Source: Chrysomallon squamiferum (Eukaryota > Mollusca > Gastropoda > Neomphalida > Peltospiridae). From it: 60,000 bases of DNA. Every line of letters begins with the position of its first letter. Position 1 is the stretch's first letter. Positions 1 through 13,600 of this stretch are shown here, piece after piece. The notes under the pieces are model-generated. The model did not search any database. It was not told the DNA's origin and was given only the letters and a program-made list of their open reading frames with translations. Location: contig CM022667.1 of assembly GCA_012295275.1 (NCBI GenBank), positions 20,058,410 to 20,118,409 of the forward strand, given 5' to 3'. A program made the position numbers and the translations under genes.

Positions 1-515
1 TGGTGACTACCAAGTACAATTTCTTTTGCAATATTTCATTCTGTAAATAAATATTTATCACTAAATATAAACAACAACAAATCCAATTCAAAATAACATT
101 ATTCTGAATTTATAGTCTTTATTAAGATTACTTCAAACTGGATATTAACCTGTTACATAAATACAGTTACTTTGTAACTCACATATAATATCTGTAAGCA
201 ATTTACATCTACTGCTTTGAAATACAGTATTATTATTTTTTAGCAAAAAAAAAAAGTAAATTATTGCTTTATTGTTGTTCAGAAAAACTATTTCATTATA
301 TATAAAAGTTCATTAATTTTTCATACACAGAAACTTAATGAACACAGTGCAATTTTGTTTACTGTACATGTTCTCTTATGTGTTGTTCTGTTTTAGTGGG
401 GTTTTTAATTTTTATTATTAAAAGTGAGTTTTAAATTATGTGTGTGTGTATGTGTGTGCGTGTGTGTGTTTTTAAATTTAATAAATAATCTACAGATTTT
501 TTTTTTTTTGTGTCA
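1..515. other. CPSF1 3' flank or last intron
   Basis: A+T-rich, with a short (TG)n run near 439-470 and a T run near 497-509. No open reading frame here matches the expected CPSF1 tail. It is either 3' UTR plus flank of a read-through transcript or part of the last CPSF1 intron. Confidence 0.5.
411..416 (-). terminator. AATAAA poly(A) signal downstream of the CPSF1 read-through stop
   Basis: TTTATT on the plus strand reads AATAAA on the minus strand, 100 nt after the TAA at 516. It could terminate a CPSF1 transcript that fails to splice at 546. In such A+T-rich DNA the hexamer is common by chance; another lies at 117-122. Confidence 0.35.
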
Positions 516-684
516 TTATACTCTTTTTAACAATGAACTTGTTACCTGGTCTGTGGTTGTTCCTATTCGTCGAGATAATTCATTTCGTTCCATGAGATTT
601 AAGTGGAGAAACTTCCAAAGTAATTCACCATCTAAAATATTCTTCTGTGGATTTGACAAGTCTGGAAATGACAGCTTCACAGCT
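516..684 (-). other. CPSF1: CPSF1 terminal exon in this window (stop at 516, or splice at 546)
   Basis: Codes for the conserved [10 protein letters not shown] block and [13 protein letters not shown]. After Q the family normally continues with a conserved DLLE-type tail, but here the frame gives VTSSLLKRV and then TAA at 518-516. Exactly after Q there is a phase-0 donor-like CAG|GTAACA (exon would end at 546). A true last exon matching the family tail is not visible in positions 1-515, so it probably lies beyond the left edge. The read-through stop may belong to a short isoform. Confidence 0.75.
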
Positions 685-3600
685 CTGTTTAAAAACAAAA
701 AGTTTGATCTGGTTTGTACATTACATGTTAGACACAAAACCCAAGTTCTTAATATTAATAATGTTAAAAACAGACAATCTTTTGTTTTCATTTTTAAGTT
801 TGGAAGAAAAATATAAATACTGCAAAAAGAAAAAATGCAGAAAATATCTTTTTATTTTGAAAATTTTACACCATTAAAAATTAAAAATTAAATTTCAAAG
901 CTTATTCCAAAAAATATTCATTTTATCAGAAGCAAAAATATCAATTCAAATCAAAGATAGTAATTAATGTCAAAATTAAAACACTGGTTTTAAATTTAAA
1001 TGCAACTGACCTAAAAAGATTATTAATTTATCTTGTTCAGTTTCAACATTTAAATTAAAATTGGAACATTGTTTCTAAAAAAGTTAACAACCTAAACAGA
1101 ATGAAAAGGAAAAATAAATAAAACTTTTTCATGAAATATTTGCAAGCAATGGATCACTGATGTAGAAAATAAAATTCTTCTATAACCAGACTAAACTGAC
1201 AGCAGTGAATTTCATTCATTATGGTTTTACATTACAGTAATCAGTACTAATTACCGGTAAGCTTTTGGGTTGAGGCCGGCTGTGTGAGGTATGTGAACAG
1301 CGAGAGCGTTCTGCAACATGAGAAGTCGGCGGTAAACCTTTTCAGACACAGGAAGCAGGAATCCCAAACTGCCGTCCAGAGTAGCTGAAATCAACAGAGT
1401 TAAAGTTGTAAAACATCACAAAATTATTCTGAACACAAAGAAAGGAGGTTATTTATTTTTTGCAATGCATACAGTAAGCCTCTTAAAAACAACAAAAAAG
1501 CCATAATGAAGAAGTACAGAACTGACATTGAACACCAAATGCATTTTAAACTATAAAATTTCAGTTTTTAAGTACAGATTTTGTACAGATTTTTTTTACA
1601 CAGTTTATCTACAATATTTCATCTATGTACACCTTCCCAGTGGCAAGAAAGAAGACAGCAGTTAAGAAAAAAACAGTTGTAATGATTCAACATTCAGAAA
1701 CAGTTTTTCTCATCAGTCTAATGCTTATACCTCTGACTTACAACATGTTCCTGAAACAAACTAGTACAGTTATCACTTACATTTACTTTGACATGTTTAT
1801 AGTAATATTAATAATGATTAAACTCACCAAAGAAAGTGACCTGTCGTTTGGCAGCCTGTCTGCTTTTCTCTGACAAGGGATCAGCGAGTTTGCAGCACAC
1901 ACGGAACATGCTGTTGATGTGAGAACCCACATTGAAGTCAGCTTTCCTCAACAGTCTTTGTCCTCCATGGCTTTCACGAGCTGAAATTAGACACCACTAC
2001 AAAATTATCTTCTTCATGGTTCACTTGTAAAAATTCACTGCAAAGCAAACCAATAATTTTAAGTTAGTGTATTATAATCCTTATTATCTTCTGAAGAGAT
2101 ATATTTATTTTATATTTATTTTAAAGATATATAAACAGTTTCAAGTTAATATTTTCACTTGTCTTCTCTGAACTATAAAAAAGAAATAAAATTAATTCTG
2201 AGTGATCTCCTTACCTTCAGGATGATATTGATACACAATTAAATTTTTGTTTCTATCTGACACTGAAAATAGAAAATTAGAATTAGGAGAAAAGTATTGT
2301 AATTTTTAAATAAAATATCTGAATAAAATCATAGCTTTGTTTTACATATTATGTTCAAAATGTGTAGATAGATAGATAGATAGATAGATAGACAGACAGA
2401 TAGATGGATGTTATCATGCTATGAGCAAAACATGATTAATGACACTTGCAGATTCACAGAAATTTAGAAGATACACAATAGAAATTCTGACATATCGTCA
2501 ATAAAAGAGAAAAAGATCTATACCAGGATTTACTCTCTACCTAGCATCTTAGTTGGACAACAGACAGCAGTTAGAAATTAAATTGTCTTACCAAGAAAAC
2601 TAAGTGTTGTGTTGTCTACTATAAACTCTGTAGCATACACTTCCAGTGGTTTAACGTCCTGAAAATCAATAATTGCATGATGTTAGAAATAATGAGAAAG
2701 ACAGCAAACACATGTGCAACAGTTAATTCAAATTAACATCAAATTAACTATTCTATAAACTTTCCAGTACTCACAAAAACAAATGAAACAGCCTTTGATA
2801 AACCAACTGAGGAGCATTATAACAAATGGGAAATGACTCAGTGGGTGTGATGAACGTGCAAAACAATGAATATTAGTCTTGTGGATCTAACTTTGCAGCC
2901 ACAACATGCCACCATCTGAGTATTGAAATATTTTACATAAATATAAGTATGTAAAGTGTCTGATATTTCAAATAAACATGTTCAACAGGTTGTCTGTTAA
3001 TAGAGTAGTTACCCTGCTGACAATGGAGAGAACACGAAGAGCTTCCTGGAAGCGATACACAGTAATACTCTTGAGAAGATCCCCAGCCAAGATGAGATTC
3101 TTCACCACATTCAAAGTCTGGATGTAGATGTGAGTGTCTATGAAAGCCACTCCACTAAGATCATTGTCTTTCAGAGACCAAATGTAAATCTGTAACACAA
3201 ACACAGGATCATTTACCAATCATAAAAAAATAACAAATAATTATATATTATGTTTTGTATTGTAATTATTCTTCAAAACTGTAGTTATTAGTGATTGCAT
3301 TTTGCAACTAAATAATTGTTATTATTTTTATTAGGCTTTTCATAACCAGATACTAATTTACAAATATCTCCCAAAAAGCTCAATTTCTAAAAGCACAAAA
3401 CAAATAAGTGTCCATACATATCTCAAGGTTTGGCATGAATATAATTACAGTAAAAAAGGACATCAAAGAATCGTTGTTCTTCTATTTACCAGATTTGTTC
3501 AGTTATATCTTTATCTATTGTTTTAAATATAAATTAATAATTTAAATACACCTTTCTTTCCTTTCTCTATCAACAGCTTTAAACAGAAGGAATAAAAAAA

Positions 3601-6600
3601 AATTAAAAAAAATTAGCAATAAAAAATATAAAATAAAAAATATGTGAAAAACAAATTATTAAGACATTTTAATAATTTGTGATTTACCTTTTGTCCTATG
3701 GCTGACACAAGTAAACCATTAAGATGAGCAAGAGCTGTCACTGGTCCTTTCTGTTCTCTCTCATATATCAACTGTCAGAGAATATTTATATATCAAGAAA
3801 TACAAAAGTTTATATATATATAATAAAATATATATATATATATTTTTTCTCTTTCTTTTCTAAAACTGATTATCATTTACAGATATAGAGCAAAATGTTC
3901 TATTCTACACAAATACACTTTTCAAAATTACCACAACAACAAAGCCAGAAATTTGACAAATACAACAAACATTAAAAGATTATTGCTCAAATATGAAATA
4001 AAAACAGTTCCAGTAAACTTAAAGATAAAATGTTTCATTAATTATTCAACTGTTTTAATAAGCATCATATATAAACAAATTGAAGTCCTTCAAAAATAAC
4101 ATAATTTCTACTGAAATAAAAATGACAATTCAGTTAGTTTCTGTGATAACACTTACCTTGAACCTTGTTTTTGTCAGAGGTTGTCCAGGTAAAGGAACGA
4201 CTTCAATCACATCAAATATAATAATCTGAAGTAAGTAAAATGTCTCAATATTTAATAAACTATCAATGCAGTTTTACATATTATCATTTTTTAATTACTA
4301 TTATTTTTTTTTTTTAGTTCATGATTATTTTTTAATAATTATTATTTAAAAACTGTAGAGTAAGCAACAAAATTAATGACACATCATGAAAATATTTAAT
4401 TTGTGTCAGAAAAGCACTTAATAGTTTTTGTTGTTACAATGACTACATAGCTATCTCTAAAATATGAAAAAACTAAAAAGAATTCCAATTCTGTTGGAAT
4501 GAATCTGTACCTAAAAATAGGCAATAACTGTGAAAAAAAAATGTTGCTTTTGCTCTGAACAAAATAGTTTTTAACCTTTCCTCTGGAAACATTTTCTTCT
4601 CCAAGACTGAAGTTGGTTCCCATGGCAATGTAACCTTTGACACCAGACATTGTTCCCTCTGACTTCAACATGACAGTTTTAAGAACTGTTACCTGTTCCC
4701 ATTCTTCAGTTTCATAGCTAACAAATTAAATTAATACATTTTTTAAGAGAAGACATATCCAAAAAGAATTAAAGAACTGAAAATGTTAAATTTACTTTTT
4801 CTTTTTTTTAAAACAATGAGGCTTTTTTTCAAGATAAAAATCTTTTACTCACAATATGTTGAATTCGCTGAAAAGTTACACAATGCAAATTTAAAAAAAA
4901 TAAAAATAAAAAAGGTATCCTTTAAAAGAAATAAGATATAATACATCATTTGAATTAGTGATAAAAATAAAAATTTCATCAGTTACACAAACATGATTAA
5001 GTGTAATGTAGTGTTATAGTTACCTGCAGTTTGGAATGACTTCCCAGGAACTTGGAGTGAACAACTGCATTGTGTAGCGATCCATCATAGGAAATATGTG
5101 TCTATCATCTGAAAGGATAAATTTAACAATAACATAAATAACATAAAAAAATGCATAAACAATGCTTGGATGCAAGAATCATAAACTGGTGAATAACTGA
5201 AGATTTGAGTAACTTCTGTTTACAATAGTGTCATGACCAAGATTTGTTTTTTGAAGTTTTTGTTACTTTATTTTAAAACTATTTTCTGAAACCAAAGATA
5301 AAATTCTACTTAAGTTGATCAACATGAAACATACAAAAAATACAAAATAAAATAGATAAATTAATGTCCAAATATGTTAATTCACTATAAAGAGATAATT
5401 CAAAATGGCTAACAAACATATAAATGCAGAAAATGTTTTAACCAGACCTTTTTCTAAAATGTCCCACTCTCTTTCATCTGTAGTTGTTTTTGGGCAACTT
5501 ATTGCAAGGTTCTGGAATGTTGGTGACCACAGCATATGTCTAAGAACACATTGATTGAAAAAGGATTATAAAATTTGATTAACAAAGAATACAACATTAT
5601 TACTATTATTATTATGTAATAAAATGAACAGAAAACAGCTTGCAAATAATTAGTTTTTTTCACCTTTTATAAAATATGCATATACAAATTAATAGACATA
5701 CCATTTACCTGATTGTAAGAAAAAAGTTAATTTATTATTATTATTATAATTTTTAATTAAACATTGTATAAGTATTTTATACATGTAGAAAAACTTTAAA
5801 AAAGCAAAGTTTACCTTGCTTTCTGCATGGTAACATAAAAACAGAGGTGTGCACCTCAGTGGAACTTTTCTGATTGGCCAAGGAGCATCGTACGTAACAT
5901 GAGTTGGTAGCACACAGATTCTCAACTCTCCCTAAATATTCAACAAACAAAATAATAAAAACATTTTTCAGTAATCTATTTGGTTATGTTCTGAATTTAA
6001 CCTTCCAAAAAGGTGTTTACACTATTTTAGTTGCATTTCCTTTCAGCAAAATTAGGTTTTATTATGAATAATCTTTATTATATATTTATTTAAATATAGG
6101 GTTTTTAAAGTATTATCCTACAGTGTTAAGGTTTCAGATTATTGTAGATATTTTGTAATCAGACTACATACATTTCTATAAAATGGTAAATGAGATTACT
6201 GTATGAATTATTATGTTATTACAGATTTTTCTAAGTTTGTCTTTGACATTATGAAATTCTCTGTGACATTATAAAATGTATTTATTGTACCTGTTTGTTA
6301 AAGTAGAGAAAACCTCTTGGACAGTTTACATTGTGGAAAGAGGAGAAGTTTTTCACTGGACCATCAATTCCCATTGGATGAATTCTTGGTGAACCTTTTG
6401 AAGTCATGAAAAGCCAATGGGGATATGGGCCACAGATAAACACCTGTAAAAAACAAAACAAAAAAACCAACAAAACATTTAATATTTATAACACTCAACA
6501 TAATTAAACATTAATTTTCTTGTGAGAAATAATGGCCAAATCAGTAAAAGTTTATTTTTTTAATTATGAAAACTGCAAAAGATTCTTAAAAAAAAAAAAG

Positions 6601-7538
6601 GCAACTGAGAAAAGTAATTAAATATATAAAAGTAGGTATGGTTTAAAAACATTTCATAATAATTTCAGATCTTATTTGTAACAATTACATGTCTCAAACA
6701 CAACAGAACATCTGTATGAATATTGTAAAATACAATATGGCAAACAATTGAATTTAAAAAATAAAAACGTGTACATACCCCTGAATAGCCAGAGACATCT
6801 TCAAAATACCTCAGCTGTGCAATGCGAGTCAGTTTCTTTGTCTCTTCATCTTTATCATCCTCCTCAGTTTTCTTCTTCACTTTCTTTTTTTCATGTGCTA
6901 TCAAATTGTGGTTGAATTTCTTAAACCGAATTTTGAGTCGGTTGTCTTTTTGCCCTGATGCTGAAGTTTCCTGCTGACTTTGTTGAAATGGAAATGCTTC
7001 ATACACGAGTAAAGTGCTTTCTACTCGGGCCTGTGATACAAACAAAATAAAAACTGTGAAACATTGTTTTCTTAAAAAACTGTACGAAGATGTAAAGAAA
7101 AATCTAAAATGTTTTGGCACATGGTAAAGCAAAAGAATGTACAAGAAATTTTAATTACATATATTTTTCTTTTTTCTTCTTCTTCAAGTTTCACACTGCT
7201 TTAGTGAATTAAAACATAATTATGGAACTATTAAGCATGCAACTCAATGGTAAAAATAAAAAAAATTAAATGTTTTATTTTACTTTCTTTAATCTATTTG
7301 TTATTTTTATTATTTTATATTTTTGCTTCCTCACGATTAATCCTCATCCTATTATTGGTTTCTTCTTGGTAAAACAAATAGTTAATTTTAACATATGTGA
7401 CAAAACAAAGATTCTTAACTATATAAATTAAGATATCTGAACAAGTATTATTAAAGATGTATTATATAATTATTTTTCTCTCACAGAGAAAAGCAGGTTG
7501 TTAAACCAAACTGTTGCTTTCTGTATTTTTATATATAC

Positions 7539-7612
<74 letters not shown>

Positions 7613-10600
7613 CACACACCCTCACAAAGTATATATATCTTCAGTAAATTAACAATAATAATCAAATGGCAGACGTACCAACAAGTATGGCTTTGTTTTG
7701 TTATGTCCCAGTCCAACCATTAACAGTTCCTGTACAACTGGAATTTCTGCAACATTCTTATCTGCACTTGAAACAGCACTGCCACCAACACTGTAACAAA
7801 ACAAAGTGGTTTTTAAACACATTTCTTAGTTTCATTACTTTCTTAAGAACAGATAATTATGAATATAAACTTTTAACAGATTTTCAAAAATGTTCAGATG
7901 CTAGTTTATTATTTCAGTACATTTAAGTGTCCTCTCAATCATTTTAAAATACGAAAATTATAAAACATGTCAAATTTATTTAAGTATTTTTTGCTGTTCT
8001 TTGGAATTTTACATAAAATTATTTTCTATGTTTTAAAAGAAAAACTAAAGATATTCAAGAATGTTCATGAAGGAAAATACATATATAAAGTTAAAACTTT
8101 AATCAGACATACCTTGGTTTTGCAGTGCTTTCTGCAACATGAACACTATCAACCAAAACCTTCTGACCAACAGGAAAATTCTTTACATAATAACAGATCT
8201 TGAAATCTGGGAGAGTGAAAATCTAAAATAAAAAATTTATAACACATATTATCATCATTCTGTGTAACCAGAATGCAATCTAATGAAATAATAAAGATAA
8301 CTTCAGTTTATTAAAAAAAAAAAAAAAATTAGTACCTCAAGGACGCCATTTTCTCTTGCAACAACACACCAGTGAGATGGTTGCACTTCTTTGACTGTTG
8401 GTTCTTGTTTTCTAAACATTAATATTACTGAATTAGTCATTTGCTAACACACATGAAGATTTAAAATAAATGGCAATTAACAAATAACATCTTAATTTTC
8501 TAAATCAATATCATGGATTTAACACTGCTAAATGTTAATATTTAAAAGCTCAAGCTAATGTGTATGAAAATAACAATATTGAAACAGAATAAAAATAAAA
8601 AGGTTCTGAATAAATAAATAATTAGAGATTAGTGTGTATTATTTAGAAGTGTTTAAGTTCACCAAATTACTTTTAAATCAAATATTTATAATAATTACCA
8701 TTAATAAACGTAATGACTTACTTGTTTCCACTGTCTTTGTTACCAATGTCAAAAGATGATGTGAACACTGAGGTGTCTGACTCTCCATACAGCAGTTCAT
8801 CCTCATCATCTATAGTGCTGAAAACAGCAACATTTTAATTTTGTTTGAAAAACAAAAATTTCTGCAGATTTTCTATGTTAACTATTATATTTTATATTGA
8901 TGTTGTTTTTCTTCTTTTCTAACTCTAAAAATTAAATTTACATATTGGTGCAAAGTCTTAAATAAATAAATAAATAAATAAATAAACAAATAACATGACA
9001 GAGGAAAACTTTGTGTTGAGGTGGAGTATGGTCACTGTAAGTGACAGAAATGGTGGTCTTTTGTTAATTCTTGCTGTCCTAATTTGAGAATGAACATGCA
9101 GAACTAATTACATGCACAGATTCAGTTGATTTTAAAACAAACCTGTGGTCTATTGGTAGTATAGGCTCCTGACATGTTTTGCTTATCTTTTCTACTGGGC
9201 GCTCTTCTTCACCTTTTATTGAAGATGTAGTGAACAGTCCACTAATGTCTTTGTACGTACACATTGCCAGAATTTTTGGAGTCTGAAGAAATGAAATGAA
9301 AAAAAAAAAAAAAAAAAAAAAAAATTTTTTTTATAAATAATATAATAATAATTTTGCAAGGAAGATGTCAGAAAAAAGAGGAAATATTTTACTAAACAAT
9401 GCAGTCATTTTATTTACAGTCATACAGTATCAGACATGTGGTTATGGATCATTCAGATGGCAAGAGTGGGGTTACCTACTACCACTAATTCATTGCAATT
9501 TTGTCCCTTTAACAACAGTTATCACTTAGGTATCACTTATGTACACCATTACATCCATAGGACAGTAAATACGATGGCTTATTTTAAATTAAACATTCTG
9601 TCAATGACAAACATTTTCTTTAAAAACCCTGAAAAACCTAAAAAAAAAAAAAAATAATAATCAAATCAGAATAATAAGAACAATAATAATAATAATGAAA
9701 AGGCTACATACGTTAGACAGATTCTGTGGTTTAATGACAGTAAGTCTGACACCAGAACTGTAAGTGTCTTCTTTCAGTGTGAGCAGCATGACCTGACCCT
9801 CCTCACTCATTATCAGGATGTACGGGTCAGCAACACTACAGCTGACTATCGGTGAACCCATGTCCATTGGAATCACCTGAAGCTGTTTCACTGAAAAATA
9901 AATAAACTCTGTTCAGTAAATTCCTACATACTGATTAAACGAGATTGTGTGCATGCATGCATGTGTGTGTGTGAGATAATGATTATGATTCTGTATTAAA
10001 TTCATCAAAAGTTTAGGTTTCTTATTGTTCTATCAAATGATTTACTAACATCTATGGTTTTATTTTAAAAAGAGTTATGAACTGAATTACCTCCCTCTAG
10101 AAGTCTGACACCATTGGTAGACACCTGAAGGATGTAATTGTTGTTGCCGATGTTGCCAGCAAACACTGTTGCTGTTTCTGTACTGAATCCACTGTGGTCT
10201 AACTCCATTATTTCCTGACCAGTCTGAAGAATCTAATTAATGAAAACAATAAATTTTAACATCTAACAAATAAATAAGTTTTCTATCAATGTCATACTGT
10301 TAACACATTTTCAGAAAAAACACTAAAAGCTAATGCTGAACATAAGCAATTAAAATAAATCAGATGATTATATGAAATTCAATATGGGAAAGCTAAGAAT
10401 GACCACACAAAACAGTTCTGTGTTTTTTTAATACAACACATTCTGTAGATTGACAGGAGTGACATCATATATGTCTTTACTCACCATACTAGTCTCAGCT
10501 CGACTCAGAATCAAATACGCATGTCCTCCAGTAATTTCATTCTTATTTTCTTCTTCTTCAGCTGCCTTTGAACTCTGAAACAAAAAATAATATAATATTC

Positions 10601-13600
10601 AACCAAAATTATAAAATATTTCCTAATTATTTTTAAAAAAAAGATAAAAACAGAAATTATATTCACCTCTTCTTTGCTGGTGTTTGAACCAAACACTGTC
10701 CACATGTCAATGCAGCCTGGCAGTTCAAATGTTGTCACAACCTGTGGCCTGATGCTTCTCTGTAAGAAAACAAATCTCAATGATTCCTGCATGCATCACC
10801 TCACTTCTAGTGTTAGTAAAATATCAAACATATTACACTAACACAAACTCAGAGACACCTCTGTTTTTTAAATGAACACATCTGAATATAATTATTTAGC
10901 TTACATAAAATATATAATATTCACAATACTGAGCCATTCATATTCAAACTATTACATGATCTTTCACATCTGAAATAATTATAAAGAATTAGAAAACATA
11001 AAACAGATGGTAATAGACATTTAAATTACCTCACAAAAAATGCATAATTATCTCTAAAAATCTGTGTCAAAATAAAGACTGATGTGGCTTACAAGAAATT
11101 CCTTTTGAAAGTCTAAAGGTGCTAAAATTACATTTAGTAAAAAAAATCAAATCTAATAAAAAAAAATAATCTCACAAACCTGAAGGACTGAAAGTGCCCC
11201 ATTTTTCCCATAACCTGAGGTTGTAACTAGTTCAAGGTCAGGGTCAACTGTGCTACTGAACTCTTCTGAGAGGAAGGCTGGATCTCCCATCTGTATCTGT
11301 CCACATGGCGCAATGTTCCAGATGTTATCACATACCTACATAACAGACAGATCAATGTTAAAGCCAATGTTTCTGTAAACAGATTACCTTACCACACAAA
11401 GTGATAAATATTTATACTATTAATATCAAAGTCAAAATATTTTTGTTTTAAAGTTAAGCAATAATGTTACCTTCAATGACAAGCAATAAAAATCATTATC
11501 TTTTATTTTGATAAATAACTGCTGATGTCATCTCAGTCATCTTCATGAAATGTAACATTTGTTACTGGGTTTATTTTCTATTTTTATTTATTTATTTTTT
11601 AATAAGAAATAAACCTACCCCAGGGCTATCTGAATTAAAACTGTTAGCATACTAAATTGGCACTTAGTATTCTCCAATAAAATAGATATATGGGTAGGTT
11701 ACTATGTTTTGGAAACACCAGTTACAGTATGTTTCATCTAAATAATTACTTGTTCTGAACAATAAAAATAAAAATAAAAACTCACCTCAAAGACATACGA
11801 AGTAATAGTCGTAGGTCCTTGATTCTCACTGCTACCATAGACCTCCAAGTCTAAATTTTCTATTTCTGAGACATCAGAGGCTGAAAACAAAATTACAGTT
11901 TATACCATCTCAAAATTTGGTTATAAGTTTTGCAGTGTTATATATGGTATTTTAAAACTGACAAAGCCAAGCCTCTTCATTAATAACATTTATATTTTTA
12001 AATCAGAACTAAAAACAACCTCATAGTATTACAATCTGCACATCAATCAATTTGCATTTTTAATGTTTTTTCTTGTGTCAGTAAATGTATTTTAACAAGC
12101 ACACTTCAGACTATATGAATAAAATCATCTCTATTATAAATATATACATATAATACATATATGCACGCTTATATATATACATATGTGTACAAATTTTTTT
12201 TAAACAAGTTTTATATATAAATATAAAACATTTAAAGCTAGTAATTTTTGCAAAGATATATGTATCTGGTATATACCAAGCTGATCAGCCCCTTCACCTC
12301 TCCTCTTCTTAGCAGCAGGTTCACCCTAACAAAAACATATAAAAACTTCATGTAATTAACAAGTTTCAGTAGAGATGACACATTATGTTCATATTCACAT
12401 TCATATTCATATACAGATATCCATTTCAAAAATTTGTTTTAAACAATGAATATCTGTTTATCAAAATGTGAAAATAAGGATAGTTTGGGAGTGATATGTA
12501 CATCAGTTCTTAAGATGATATTACACCTGGGGAACTCTTTCCTCAGATATTCTAAGTAATGAAAACAGCTGTTTCTCATTTACCCTAAATGATGTAAAAA
12601 GTTGTTTTTTTCATCTACGGTAAAGAGCAAAAAAAAACTTACTGATTTTTTGTCAGCTTCACTTTTGTCAATTTTATCCTGGGCTTTTTCATTGTATTTT
12701 AACAAAAGTGAGTTTCCAAGTCGAGATCCAAGGAAAAGAAAACCATCATCACACAAACACATCTAAAATGAATTTGTTTTCCACATATAACATATAGAGA
12801 GATTATATTACTACAAACATAACAGTTGCTCAGTAAAAGTAATTATTATAAAGCACTGACTGAATATTTGTAATTTATTAATATAATTACAATTATAGAA
12901 AGATTTTCTGCAAGTACAAATTCTAACACTGTGATATATTTTATTCTCAATAAGACTGCATTTATAATAATTGATGATTTAAATAAATTTTTAACAGAAA
13001 CTGACATTTTCTTATTTAAAAAGAAGTGAGAACTATTTAAAATAAATAGTAATACACTAATTATTCTTACACAAGTTGTAAGGACACTTGAAGCAGCTTT
13101 GTCAAAATGGAAACTTCTCACAGATCGCATTCCATCTACAACCAGTGTTAATACAAACCTAGAAAAAGCAACCGATGTGTACAAAGCATGATTAAATATC
13201 TGCTTATATATTATCATGAATCATTTTCAACCATTTCTTTATCATAAACCAACTGAATGTGTTAAAACAGGTATTTAAATTTAATTCTAAATGAAAACAT
13301 CAATTTATTTTTTGATTATTATTGTATCTGCTATAAATTTAATCTTTATTATTTTCGTCTGTCTGAAGAGGTTAAAAAAAAAAGGATTATCTGATGTAGT
13401 AAAATATTATGTATTTACAATTCTCCTCCTTTTAGTGAGAGCACCAGTCTGTCATAAGAAATGAGACAAGCCTGGGCACAATCAAGTGCCAGCTTGACAT
13501 CTTGACGACCTGAAATCAAACAAGTTGTGAAAAGTATTCCATGGAAACAAAAATATGATTTTGGAACCATGTTATTTGTACTGAGAAAATGAAAACAAAG

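Noticed and set aside
424-877. Open frames with poly(Cys-Val) and others over the CPSF1 end
   Set aside because: Translation of a (TG)n tract and shadows of the minus-strand CPSF1 exon.
7501-7723. Open frames made of CV or TH repeats
   Set aside because: They are translations of the (CA)n microsatellite.
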